Part shown: piece after piece, positions 21,501-34,724 of the stretch | Layout of the letters: the number at the start of each line of letters is the position of its first letter | Numbering within the stretch: the stretch's first letter is position 1 | NCBI GenBank assembly: GCA_020055645.1 | Contig: CM034546.1 | Span: forward strand, 88,846,001-88,910,000 | DNA length: 64,000 nucleotides | Direction: 5' to 3' | DNA from: Tomocerus qinae | Taxonomy: Eukaryota; Arthropoda; Collembola; Entomobryomorpha; Tomoceridae | Program-made: the position numbers and the translations under genes | The notes under the pieces: model-generated | What the model was told of the DNA's origin: nothing | Seen by the model: only the letters and a program-made list of their open reading frames with translations | The model's database searches: none

Positions 21501-24500
21501 TGGATGTTGCAGCAAAAGAATTGCTATGCCAAGTCAGTTAAGTAGAACTACCTATGCATCGTAAACCTATCCATCATCATCCTCCAAAACATTATTGAGG
21601 TTTTCCTTCGGTTCGCTACTTTCCTTTTAGTCGTTAGCTACCCAAGTTTCACTTTATTTACTGATTAATTTTGTCGAAAGGTATTTATAAAAATAGATTC
21701 GAATATTCATACTTGTTGTAGAATTATGTTTTGAGTTTAGTATCACTTGCTTTTTCATAGCAGATTATAACCTGTAGGATGACATGTATTCTCAACATGG
21801 GAAATGCGCAAGTAGTATGACGTGGCTTTGGTATGGCTATGGTTCAAAACTTCATTTAAAAAGTTTGCAAATATTTTTAGGCAAGGTAATTAATAATATG
21901 GCATAAAATGTGTATTGTAACCTACAACAGTTCTCTTGTAGAAACTTGCTTTCCCATAGACATGAATTAAATGATAATTACATTTAATGGCTAGTTTGTT
22001 ACAATTTGTACTACTAATACAATTAAGCAATTTGGGGTATTTGTACAAGAATTTCATTTCTTAAAATTGAAGTAGCTCTTTATTGGATAGATTTTCTATA
22101 TATTATGGTTAGCAGTTAGTAGAGTGAATCACGTCTGTAGGCCATCAATAAATGTCTTGCTGGTTGTTACAGAGGACAGGGTTATATTATAACTATAAGA
22201 TAAATGATTTTTGGGAAATTAAAAGCATATTTGAAAATATCAGCCGTATTGTCCATTAATTAATGTCTACATGGATGATAAGAGAAGCTAAAATTATAAT
22301 TATGAAATTGTATGTGTATAGATTGTATAGGTATTGTGACATCAGTGGTGAGTAGATGGATTGTTTTTTGAGGATAATTAGAGAAGTGGAAAGAAATGGA
22401 AGTCTGGCTGGTTTCCTTCATTAAATATAATTATGAGGATTAGAGTCGTCGACTTGTTAGAGGTGTTGATTGCTATTGATCAAATTTCTCAGAACAGAAG
22501 GAAGAAAACGCTGCTGTCTTCTATAGATATTTAAGTATTAACGCATTTATTACGGGTTCGTCTACTACTCACCACAACTCAGTGTGTGTATGCATCGGCA
22601 AATGTTGGATAGATCATTCCATGTCTTCTTGCTCAGGAGTATGTACATATATAGTAGGACTTCTAATACTCAGTATTTAATTAGAGAGTTGTATGATCTA
22701 CCTTTATCATTTATATATATATTTATTATAGTGTAACTATACTTGCATCTGTGGTATGTGTTTATAAGCATATCATTTTAATGAAGGTGGTATAGTAATG
22801 AGGCTGTTTATAGGAGAGGAGGGGTGGCATTAAATGGACGAGCAATCATCGCAATTCTTTAATGAACTCAAGATAAATGTCTGTAGTAGTAACTCCGTGT
22901 GGTTGGCTTTTGTAAGGTTGAGTCGTTGAGTTTTCGAGTCGTGTATCTAGTGGACTCGAGTTGGATGGATGGATGGAGCCCGTAGGAGAGAGTGCTCAGG
23001 CATTCCGAGAGAAAGTATCATGTGCAGGAGCTGAAAATCCGTCTGCTCCTTTCTCTCCCTGAGGTTGTTAAAGTAGCTCTATGATTATACGAGTGGCTGT
23101 TGTGGCTGAAAGAGTGAAGTGGCAAAAGCAGAGTGCTTTCTCCCTTGAAACTTGAGTCGATGCGGTGCAATGCGATCCCAACACTTCTCAGTTTTCACCA
23201 TTTACTTTGATGGCTTAAATTACTGTTTGATACTCCAGCAGACGACTCTCAGTCCCAAAGATACCCACTTCATAATTTACCCTTACTAGATTTCATAAAT
23301 TAGATACATTTACTTTATTGTATCTCTCAACTTTTCACTTACCACAGAGACGCATCTTGACTACTAAAAAATATCTGGACTTCCCTGGATGTACTTTTAT
23401 TTTTACCCTACCTACTCTCCCCTTTATGCACTACATATTCTTTCATGCACTGTTTTTCCTTTGCCATCCATAATACATCCAGGTATTCAATGTAGACCTA
23501 TGTAATACTTTTTTAAAGCATTTGAGCATCAAATCCTTTTCAGCCCACTTCAACCAGCTGTATGCACTCAATTATTTTATACTTTTAATTAAGATCGTTA
23601 TTTCGTTACGTCCGACTTCCTCGTGAATATAAATGAATTCCGTTGAATCTAGTTTTGTTTAGGCTGTGAAATGTTGATAAAAAGTAACTTATGAGTGAGT
23701 ATAAAAACCAAATGATTGATATTGATTTAATATTTCTTTATTCAGTTTGGGCTAATGAGCTAATATAGATAGATCTAATCTAAATATTTTCAATCTAACA
23801 ATTATAGCTACTTTACTTGATTCGCTATTACAGTGGACTAAAAGACTACGTATAATATAGATTCTATAAACAATCAATATAAAAAGCGATATTCGTTGCT
23901 AACAATAATTATAGCTGCTTAACTTTAGTCTATCCTTTAGATGCATGTCTGTATACTTGTATCGGCAATAGTACATTACTTCGTATATAGTATAGTATAG
24001 CTTTAATTTAAAAGGTTTGCTACAACTGAACTATGTAATCAAAACATCTATGATAAATGTGATAAACACTTAATACTACGGTATTGTATACTATTCCAAC
24101 GCTAGCTACTTATTACGCAAAGGTAAAATACAATTATCTGGGTAGTAGATTCCCTAATTATAATAGTTCAATTAATACAGTTAACTTTCAGCTGACGTGA
24201 CTTTGATTACTAGAGTACCTCCGGCGAATCCCTCCAGCACCAAACTACTTTGAATGAGTCTGCATTGTGTTCTAAAAGTCTGCCGTATTTAATAGGAATG
24301 GTTTCGAGTTTACTTTCTTAAGTTTCAAAGCAAATCAATTTGACACGGGTAATTAAATCAGTAAATTTTGTTTTGCTGTTGACTTTGAGAAATATAATCA
24401 TGTCGAGAGGTAATAACGTTGAGTCACTCGTTAACTCGTAAATTAAGAGTCAGAGTAAACATTTTGAATTCTGTAATTGCAGTAATTTATAAATTATATG

Positions 24501-27500
24501 CAAACTAGTAGGAAACAGCAAGAGAATTGTTCCCAGACTGACTACAGATACATGTACTACGACTACGTGGAATCTGTTAACTAAATAGTAATATACTCTT
24601 CATCACCTTGTCCCAGTCATAGCAGTGCATAATATTACAATTACCTACTGCAGATTCTAAATTCTAACCCAATTGTATCCAACAAACAGATTCCAATTAT
24701 TTTTACCTAGAATCTACTACTATATATACGTTGGTTAGGTCAGAAGGGAAATAAATATATCAATCTCTCAATGCAAGGAGTATAATGCAAGAAAAACTGT
24801 ATTACCTATCAAAATTGTCATTATTTATATACATTAAAAGCTAGCCATCCTGCCCAGTCAATTCTGATGTTAAGTAGTTAAGCAGTAGGTCAAAGTTTTC
24901 GTATTAGACATAATTTTAAATATAGTTGTATTTTGTATGCTGGTTAGATTTGAATCCTCGTTCACATAATAGGTTATTTATATATATATATTTCAGAGTG
25001 ATATAGTTTTCATTATGGGCTTGGTTCCTCTACTAATGGAATTTGACTTACAACAACAATTACCATGAAGCCTTTTCCTTGCATCTCAGAAATCTGAGTG
25101 AACATTTAAAGCTCGCTAATGAAGTTGCGTTCCTAACTAATATTTGTTTTATTCACTTAATAATTTCTTTGATTAGTTCTGTTGATTTAAGTTTAAAGAT
25201 GTATACAGCTTTTCAACGTTTTAGTTTCACGGAATAATTGTTTGTACCTATCTCCACATAATAAACGAAACAGTACGTCATAATAATACATCTTCGTTTA
25301 CATTGCTTTAACCTTGGCTTGTCCATGTTAAGCCGAAGCCACTATCAATTTTTAACTCAATTTATTTTGTTGTTTACAGAAAGTAAAATAATTGTATTGT
25401 TTTCCGACTGGTTTTATTACTCAACTTTAAAAAATGCTTTAAATTGTGAATTTCTGTCGTCGCCACTAAAGGTAATTCATTTTCTAATCCAATCAAGTGT
25501 GATGTCTTTCTACTGTTGATCAACTATTTACTTACAAGTTAATTCCTATACGGAGAGGAAGGCAAACTATCCCTAAAATAATGAGTGTAGATGGAGAACA
25601 TCAATTAAACTGTTTGCTCATTGTGAGTGAGTATATATGCTTTATATATTATAGCACAGCTTATTATTAATTGGCTCAGTATATATACAGAAGATTTTTT
25701 AGTAATTATAAGGGCGGTTCAGTTAGTTCCTTTGAGTACGTACGGGTGAAAGTTGGGAGGAGTGAAATGAATGCAATTACGTAGCTTAGCGTCAACTCTG
25801 CTAAGCAGCTCATCAATCACCCACTTCATCAACTTATGTCTACCAGTCTAGGATGACATTGCATAGAAAGAGGACAGGGAGCACAGGCTCTAACACCAAA
25901 CTGTCATTTCACGTAGAAAACAATGTTATTTACTTATTTACTTCTGTACTACTACCCCAATAGCGAGTATCCAAGCCTGTAATTTGTAAATTGTTTTAGA
26001 ATTCAAATAGACTCTACTATATATACTATACATATTTTATACTATATGTATGTAGGAATCCTGTTATGCTCCACTAACTGTAGCAAATGCTCATAGATTA
26101 GAAGATCTACATTTTATATATTTGAGGTCTGACCAAAATCCTATTCCTGTAAAGCTGATGGTATTTTGTGGCCATAAATTCCCACGCTCTTTTTGCACAG
26201 CACCAATCAATTAAATTGAAGTTTCATTTCAGCATAGTGGTTTAGAAAACTACAACCTCGATATTTTTCGTAAGCTCTCTACTATAATATTTATATTCAA
26301 TTCTCTACTTAACTAATCGCTTGCTCTAACATGGCCATTTCAATTTCTCAGAGCTCGGCACAATTTAATCTGCCGAATCTAATGAGTCAACTTCATCACA
26401 ATTTAATTTACCTTTACTACTATTTTGTATGTACTACAGAGGCTTTTAAATGAAGAAACCGGATCTGGAGAATTGTTTAGAAATATGGATACATTTGTTC
26501 ATCTTGAAGTCAATATTTCACAATCAGAACGCACTTCAAACATCACGGGCTCATTTCGTTATTTTGAAATTTTCACACTTTGCACTTTCAAACCTCTAAA
26601 GTTTCGAAATTATCCAATTGCGCAGTGTAATTTAGTATTAAAAGAAAATTTTTGCAGTCAGTCGCATTTCCAGAATTCAGCCTATTGTACCCAGTTCCTA
26701 AACAAAAATTTAGCAAAGCGCAAATTCCAAAATAACGGTATAAAATAGGCCCATGTGTTTTAAATTGCAAAGGGAGTCTAAAATTTTGCATGGATTGTGA
26801 GAGTGAGATTCAGCAAATGAGAAACGGTAACGTTACTTTCATAATAATATTTTGTTTATATTGGTACACTCCCTTTAATTCTTTCTAATTTGATATCTGT
26901 TTCTTCATTAATTCTCTATAAGTTGAATGTTTATGTGTATTAGATTAGCAAGACTTGTAGCTGCATATGAGTTGACTTACCTGGCATTTAACGTTAGCAG
27001 GTACCAATTTACAAAGGTTTGTTTCTTTTGTCACTTTTTGTCGTCTATGGGAGAAAGCCGTTTCTGTTCGTTTGATTGTCGAGTGAAAGTTTTTTTAGTT
27101 TCTACAGATCTATGCACAGACTTGCTAAACTACTGAATACGGATAGATAATTTCGGATTGTCATTAACAGCATAATATATGGAGATACAGTGAGTTGGGT
27201 ATGTACACTTATAGAGTAGGCTTACTTACATTACATTAGTAGTAACGATTAGTCAAACTTACGTGATCGGATTGGATCGCTCTGATTTATTAATGTACTT
27301 AGTAGTAGTAGTAGGTAGTAGTTGATATCTCGTTGAGTTGAATTGCGTTGCGTTACGTTGCGCCTAGGTAGAAGTCAATCCAGCCAAAGCCGTGGCGGGA
27401 CAGGACAGGATTTTAACATTACTTTTACAGTTATTTCCTATCAGATCACAAAATTCTTCAGCTCACTTCACGTCACAAAAATTCAAGTAAATCACGCTAA

Positions 27501-28532
27501 AAATCTTAAGCCGAACCAAGTCTTTTCTGTCAATTCCCTCTCTCTTTCAACTTTCTATTACTTGTAAAAGGATTAACTGTAAAGTCAAAGACTGATATAT
27601 TGACAAATTACTTATTTAATTGTAAGACCTTTCATGTATGTAGATCCAGCAGTAAAGAAAGTCGGAGACCTGACTAAAAATGACTTGGCTAGGTGACAAG
27701 AGCAAGGAAGAAATAAAAGACAATTTGAAATACGAAATAAAAAAGAGAAAGCAGCGAAAGCTCAGCTCAGGTTTATATACTTATTGTTGGCTTAGCATAG
27801 CTCTATAGCTCAACTTCTAAGAAAGAAATGTTCATTACGTTTGGATTTTGTGTTCATGACATACTTCCATATAGTCCGGATTATGAGTTACTTCTTTGAT
27901 CATATCTTTCAGTAGTGAGTATCGTGGAATTATCGGGTAGAATTTGCTTGACGTATACTCCCCCTGTCACAAACATGTAAGAACTACACTTAATACTCTT
28001 CTCAAAATATGCTTTTGATATTACTCTATATTTGTATCGCGGTGAAACTTAAAGTTGATTCTTAGGGTTCACATATATACAATTAGCAGGTATTTTGACA
28101 GCACTCTACATACCACTCTCTCTTTTATTACATCCCACATGGAAAAATTCACAACTTTCACCACACCAAAAATTGTTGAGAGGTAAAATTTGGCCGTTAT
28201 GTTCAAAAAGGAGTCGCCGTTAGGAAAGGGGTATATAACTTTACTAACACAACGGTAAATTAGGTTGTTACATGTAGGCATTTGTGTACGAGTCGGATGC
28301 TTTTGGTTAATATGTGGCTTGGTAGTCTTATTTACACAGACACAATATACGCATCCAATTGGCATCAAGTAATCTAAAACTTTTCCTTTCATACTTCCAT
28401 CCCAGATTCACGATATTACAATTTTTGTTTTCGCTGAGCGATTTCTTCCCTTGGGCAACATATTACTCCAGTCTGCTCCTACTTTGCCTTTTCTTAATAG
28501 CCATGCTTTTAATACTTGACTATCTGTCAGTG

Positions 28533-28613
28533 CATGCACTGTTAAATTGGCGGTGCGATGTTGCTCGTGATCTAGATCCAACACAACTTGATAATGCTCA
28601 GAAGATCTACTAA
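28533..28613 (+). CDS. Weak candidate terminal exon
   Basis: After ttgactatctgtcag there is a phase-1 frame with Trp, Asp, Arg and Gln codons, reading HALLNWRCDVARDLDPTQLD and then NAQKIY and TAA. It looks more protein-like than its surroundings and shares entry phase 1 with the giant gene. It has no poly(A) signal close by and no known partner exon. A chance frame cannot be excluded. Confidence 0.2.
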   Translation, partial: HALLNWRCDVARDLDPTQLDNAQKIY

Positions 28614-31600
28614 CAGACGATGACTCCTTTCCGTTCCACTTGACTTCCCTCTAGCATTGGGTTTAACAAAAAGGGGAGTCGTCGTCTGAAAGAATCTTCT
28701 TCAGAATTCTACCTTTGGGGCTTACACTATATCTTCAATTAAAGTTATTTTAACGGATTTACTTTCTGCCCTTAAATCTTCTCAAAAGTCTCTTGCCCAC
28801 TTAATAATGTACAGTCTGTTATTACACGTCACATGAACCTCTCGGTGGATTTCATAGCATACTTCACAGTAGCTCTAATTGATTCAGTCGAAAAAGACGC
28901 TTTTTAATATGTAGACTGGAGAACATTATTACTTTGCGAGGAAAAAGTTCAGAAATTCCAGAAAGTATCAAATGCTTTGAGACTATCTCCTTGTTAGTTC
29001 TTGCCAGCAAAATCTCACAAGTTTTCAAAAGTCCAATGCTTTTTACTTAAATATGTGTGCAATTTGACGATGTAAATTTTAACTGTATCCAGTAATGACT
29101 TAAATGTGTCTATTCTCATAAGAAATGACATCAGGACGTTGATCAGCCACAATTATCATCGTAACTTTATATTTAGGCTACATTTTAAAAATGTTTGAAA
29201 TGTGCAAAAAGAGTTTAAAATAGTAGACAAGTCCTCTGCAAGCCAACCCATACCAAAGTGACATTTGAGAACTTACCTAATATAATATGAGATCATATTA
29301 CAATTGTAACAGTTACTGAACGTTCTATGTACATTTGTGGTAGTCGCAATATGTTATTATAGCTTTACGGTTTAGTAGTTCTGTTGTTCAGATTGTAAAG
29401 GCGAGACAAGATTTTTGAGGTCGAACTAAAATACAGACGGCAGGAGAGTAAAATAGTAGACTGGATCTTCAGTTCATCTGATCTTTTCCTGGAGTAGACG
29501 AATGGGAAAGGCATTTCCTTGTGGAGAGAATAGAAGTTCTCAAGTGTAAGCTCCTCTCTCCAACATATATCTGTCTGTCCGTAGTCATTAGCACAGAGAA
29601 ACTCCCCAAAGTGGAAACCACGAAATCTTTTTGAAAAACTGGGAGTTATAATCCGCGTCTCAGCTGAGATGGGAGGGAAGCGATATGATATGTGAGGAAC
29701 TGCCATGACATGGAAGACTCGGATTGGACATCAAACCATAAGATATTCTTTTAGATGAATCAAAGGTAGATGGGAAGGAGAAGTCGAGTCGCATTACTAT
29801 TGACGCACGGAAAGTAAATGAGAATTCGGATCTGACATTTCCACGTTTATAATATAATAGAACCGGATGCTGTCATCCTTCCCTTCTTTCTTTAAACTCC
29901 TCCAGCTAGCTCCTCTCCACTTCACTTGACTCGCACTGGCTCAACTTTAACTTTTGATGCCTCTGATGCAATGTGACGTAGGTGAAGATATTTTTACGTC
30001 CTACACTCAGCTCATGGACTATGCACTTAAATCTATAGCACTAAAATTCCACATCCTCCCTCCTCTTTGTCATTAATACCCACACAGTATGGAAAGAAAG
30101 TTACCACACACAATGCTTTCTCCGCTCTTTGCTAACGCCATCATTTCACCAACGTTCACCACACTTTTAGTCTGTGATGGCAAAAATTCTGGCAAAAGGT
30201 CAATGATAGACTAATATAGTACGGATGGAGAAGTATTATGCATGCAAACTTGCTTTACTTACTGTAGTACTACTTCATACCAGCTTTAGGAGGTTCACTC
30301 AAATGTGACATTTAACTGTGTGATTCCGCAATATATTATATCCTCTAGTACATACATGGTAGTTACGTACACCACTCCACAATTCAAGAATTATGAAAAG
30401 AGGACGAGAGTCTCCTGGGACAAAACTACTTTTTCAACGTCATATCATAATTTGCAGTAATTTGCAGACTTGCTCTCATTGCTCTGCTTAGAATCCTGTG
30501 AAGAGTATTCCAAATATAAGTGAGCATTTAAAATAATAAGTCAAGAAACAATAGAGAGGTAGTAAATTATTGTGGAATGAAATCGAAAAGAATTTGAGGG
30601 GAAGTTGACCCAATTAAATTGAGATGGACCGGTAAACCGAGAGAAAATGACAGAAGTCTGGCAGACTGCAGGAGGCAAGAAAACGATTTCAAAGGAATTG
30701 GAGTAGCTAAGCTGAAGCTAACGATAAGTTAACGTAAACGCAAGTACAAACGCCCGTAAACGGGTAGAAGAGGACGGAGGGAGTCGTCGTATGTTATGTA
30801 CAATAGCTAACCTCCTAACTTAAAGGTAAGAAGAGCCAATGGAACGGATAAAGAGAAATCGATTTTTCTTTTCTCACACATTCTACTCAAGTGAACTGAA
30901 CTGACTGAACGGAACTCAAGGTTCTTCTTTTTCACCGGAGCTTCCTTTTCCACAATCCATCCACCGTGCACTAACTCTGTGGACAAAGGGAAAAGGAACA
31001 TTCAAATATCACGCTGAATTAATTTACAATATTTTGACGCACATTCTTCGACTGAAAAATGACACCCTTCCGTTTTCCAGATTTTTAATTACGTTTCAAG
31101 CCCGTGTACAAAGATCAATCTTGTGATGAGATTCTTTCTCCGAACCTATTTAGGGATACACGTAGCTACTCCTCATTCAGCCTGACGTCAGAAGTTAGTC
31201 GACCACGATATTTCTTCTTTATACTTAGCAAAATGTAATACTCGATTCCAGAAATAATCGCCCCGGTAAACAAAATGACAAATGTACATTACAATTATAA
31301 CAAATGCTAAAGGTAAGCACTTCTATGTAAATCTTGTGTGGGTATCGAGTCGCCCTGTCACAAATACATGTACTTTCATTATTACATTATTCCACACTCC
31401 CATTGTCAGCCGTTCTGCATTTATAAAACTCTATTTAAGTAATGGAGATAATAGTGTTTACTATTTGCGGAACTATTAAGTGTAAAATATAGATGCGTAG
31501 AAAATGAAACCGAGTCAACCATAGAATGAGTATTGACATCCGAATTTCTGAGTAGGCTTAGGTTAGGAGTTGTCTGTCGCATTACCAACATAGGCCTGTA

Positions 31601-32730
31601 ATAACTTCAGTGGGGAGAAAGTGAAGTGAAAGCAATCGCCTTGATTGTGATTTTGATACTCCTGAGAAATGAAAGCGATGAATGAAGAGATGGAAACAGG
31701 GACACAAATAACAGAAGAAGGCAATGTTAGTTTTGTTGGGTGGGGTTATGGAGATAGCATTTCAGATGTCAATGCGGAGAAATATGGTGACCAGAAATAA
31801 TAATAAAAGAGCCGCAGGAGAAAACGAGCAGAAGACATTCCGTTCGACACTTGAGTTGGCGAGAGTCTCGTCACGTCAGGCAGGAGACAGACTTGTAATT
31901 ACATCTGTCATGTCCCAGCATATAATTTCATATCTATTTAAGAGGAGACGCTGGGTGGGTGACTCGCATCGACTTGACTTCATTCCTGACGAGAGTCGAC
32001 GCGACGGAATGGAATGTAAATATAAATGAACTCATCTACCTATTTATTCTTCCGCTCCTTTAGTAGTCCATCACAATAATCTCTCCCTCCACCTTAGTTG
32101 GATACAACGGAATACAAAACAAAGCGGCATTTCAACAACTCCCACTCAACAAAATCAACTTATGTCAGTCCTTCTCACAAAACATTTTCCTAATCTACTC
32201 TCTACTCGACGCTCTATCCTATGCGATGTCATCAATACTCAACTAGACCTACAAGAAATCCAAATAAATTATTTTCTGCCGTCCTTCCGGTCAGCCCTAA
32301 TATAATATTATAATTGCTCTATATCTAATCAGCCCTTTGAGATTAATTTGAATTTGACATTTCTAGAAACCATTTAACAAATGCGTTTCTGTTGGCACGT
32401 TATTTTGACGCTTTTATGTTATTATTTCTAGACGCTAATGAATTGTTACGTAAGAGTTCTGGTTGAGGAGCATAAAGTAAATTTTACACGCTTTCTTTCT
32501 ACATAATGATCATTTAGTTCTGTACAGCTTGGTATATAGTAAAGTAAACAAAAGAGTTAAATAACCGACCTTTGCTTAAGATAACTATGTATACTAAAGC
32601 GCTGCATAAATCTCATTAGTCTTGCATGTTCAATGAGATAACCCGGAAGATCTACATTGGTATCTGAAATTGTATGCTTAACACTAGCAGCATGTCTTTA
32701 GTCGTTAGCTCTGGTAGTATCATTTAACGG

Positions 32731-33296
32731 GTTATGTCTTTTGAACGAATGGAATTTGGGCAAATGAATATGTACGCAATGTAAAATGAACGAATTGCAA
32801 TGTAAACGAATGGGAAACTGAAAAAGCGCATATTTAGAGGAAGGGCAGGGAAGCCCCCCTAAATCTCGAATAAAGAGAATTTTTGTGAAAAAAGATTTAA
32901 AATCAAAAACAAATCACTAACATATTTTTGTGAGCCCCCTTGGTCAAATTCCTAGCTTGAAACTTAACGAATGGTAATCTGGACGAAAATAAAACGGAAC
33001 GATGAATCCAATACGGGAGGAATGTTTATAAATAAATTTAATAAATACAGGCCAACTACTAATATGATTGACAAAAAGAATTTTGACACAACCGATTTTG
33101 CTATTTCGTACGACCCGGCTAAAAGACCCCAACCTAAGATCCCGGGCGTCTCACCCTCCCCACTCTCGTAACCTAATTTATCCGAATCTAAGCTAATCTA
33201 AGGGGGCGCTTCACCCCAGTCTTTGTTTCATAGCGGACGTACCATTCATTGGTCCAAATTCTATTTATTTAGTTTCAGTCGTTCAAAAGACAACAC
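32731..33296. mobile_element. MITE-like element with inverted terminal repeats
   Basis: The left end GTTATGTCTTTTGAACGA and the reverse complement of the right end (GTGTTGTCTTTTGAACGA) match at 16 of 18 positions. Similarity continues through GAATTTGG-CAAATGAAT-GTACG, with a short insertion in the right arm. The interior has GC-rich words (GGGGGCGCTTCACCCC, AGATCCCGGGCGTCTC) quite unlike the AT-rich surroundings. No transposase-like ORF is present. Flanking duplications are not clear. Confidence 0.65.
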
Positions 33297-34376
33297 AAAT
33301 TTTTACAATGTAAATGGTGCCTCAAAAGCAAATGAATTTTCCCCACTTTAATAATCCTCAACACTTTTAGTGGTTTTGGGTAACTGGAGACAGTGTGAAT
33401 AGTTGGTGAAATTGCTGAGTTTTTTCGAACCCTGTAGTTGCAACGGTCTAGTGCGTCCCATAAGACCAGAGTAACTGTGCAAGTCGTACTGAGAGTAGAG
33501 GTAATAATAATATGAATGTGTACACAGAGAATGTATTCTGCTCTGCCTTTTGTTTGAGTTTAGTAGTTGGATTTGATTGGATCGGTCGGAGTTGATTTTA
33601 AATTGAGAGCTGTTCGGGCAGGGAGTATGGAATAGGGACAGACAGAGCAGGACAGAGACGACGGAGACTAACAATAAGCTAATGAGTCGGAAAGTGGAGC
33701 AGAGTGCATTAGCGCACAAACTAATCGAATTTGTTGGCAACGAAAGGATTGCTTTGCTTTCCTTCACTTCCCTTCGCTCCGCCGTCAATTGACGAGACTT
33801 TGTCGCCTCCTGCATCCTCTCCTCATCCCATCGCCTCGTCATGTCATGTCATTTAATTAACACCTCGACTGACATGACAACTTCCCTCCCTCCTCTTATT
33901 CCACTTTCTCCTATTAGTTATATCATTGCCACCAGCTCTTTTACCTCGTCGTGCGACTCAAGTCTCTCTCCCAAATTGCTAATTTCCACCTTCTATATAA
34001 ATCCATATGAAATATTCATGAGAAACACTTCAGCCACTATATTATCTCGTTCGGAAAAACAAGCTTCTGCAGATTCTGTTGCAGAAAGCAAAAGAACGAC
34101 TTCTTCTAATAAGAAATTACCTGTGCACCAGTTGTTTACACCATTTGTTTTTGGTTGTTTAACGTGCCAAAGTCAAAGCGCTACTTTCTCAAATAAATCA
34201 CCGATAGCTATATAGAATGGCAGATTGTAACAATTTGTGAGGAATGGAAAGATTTTTCCCTATTAATCCTCTTGTTGTATGTACTGTGTACGAGGATATT
34301 TCGTGTTTGAATTAAAAACGTCACCTAGTTTTCCTTATAATAAAACCATCCCTGTCACGAAATGAAAGTTTATAAT

Positions 34377-34434
34377 TTTTTAGAGGAGACGAAATTTTGT
34401 GTAAAAAGTCTGAAATTTCATCCTCCTAAAAGCG
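34377..34434. repeat. Small inverted repeat (hairpin)
   Basis: TTTTTAGAGGAGACGAAATTT is answered downstream by GAAATTTCATCCTCCTAAAA, giving imperfect 20-bp arms. It is probably a remnant of a small palindromic element; no function is assigned. Confidence 0.4.
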
Positions 34435-34724
34435 AAATTTTAGTTACATGGAGAAAGTATGTGGTCTTACTGCCCCGTGTCATGTAGTAGCAAATAGCTC
34501 ACGGGGATACATTCAGTATGATGTAGAGAAATGTATGCATGAAAGTTTGTGAATCCCTTTCACTTTTATTGACCTGTGGTAAAATATAAGGACATTGGAT
34601 GTAAAGTGAAGGCAATGGACTTTCCATTTGACTGACTAGCCCTAGGAAAGTATTTTGAGAGAGTGTAGTATTGTATTTGTAGTTGTAGGCAGGTGTGGGC
34701 TAATTGCATTTTCGCTTAACTTAC

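Larger units (their letters stand above)
18524..34724. other. Long AT-rich region without a supported gene
   Basis: About 16 kb between two converging genes. It is rich in short AT words and simple runs (TAGTAG, GATG, TATATA). Short open frames occur on both strands, but none has neighbouring splice sites plus protein-like composition, except a weak candidate at 28533-28613. It contains the inverted-repeat element at 32731-33296 and a 20-bp-arm hairpin at 34377-34434. The 3' exons of the minus-strand gene that ends here at 34725 should lie in this stretch but were not recognised. Confidence 0.5.

Noticed and set aside
24935-24965. tRNA-like GATTTGAATCCTC
   Set aside because: No cloverleaf arms upstream; a chance match.
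33348-33842. 164-codon minus-strand frame as a further exon of the coiled-coil gene
   Set aside because: No phase-0 acceptor is visible at its 5' side, and the composition (Ser/Leu/Cys runs from simple sequence) is not like the confirmed exons.
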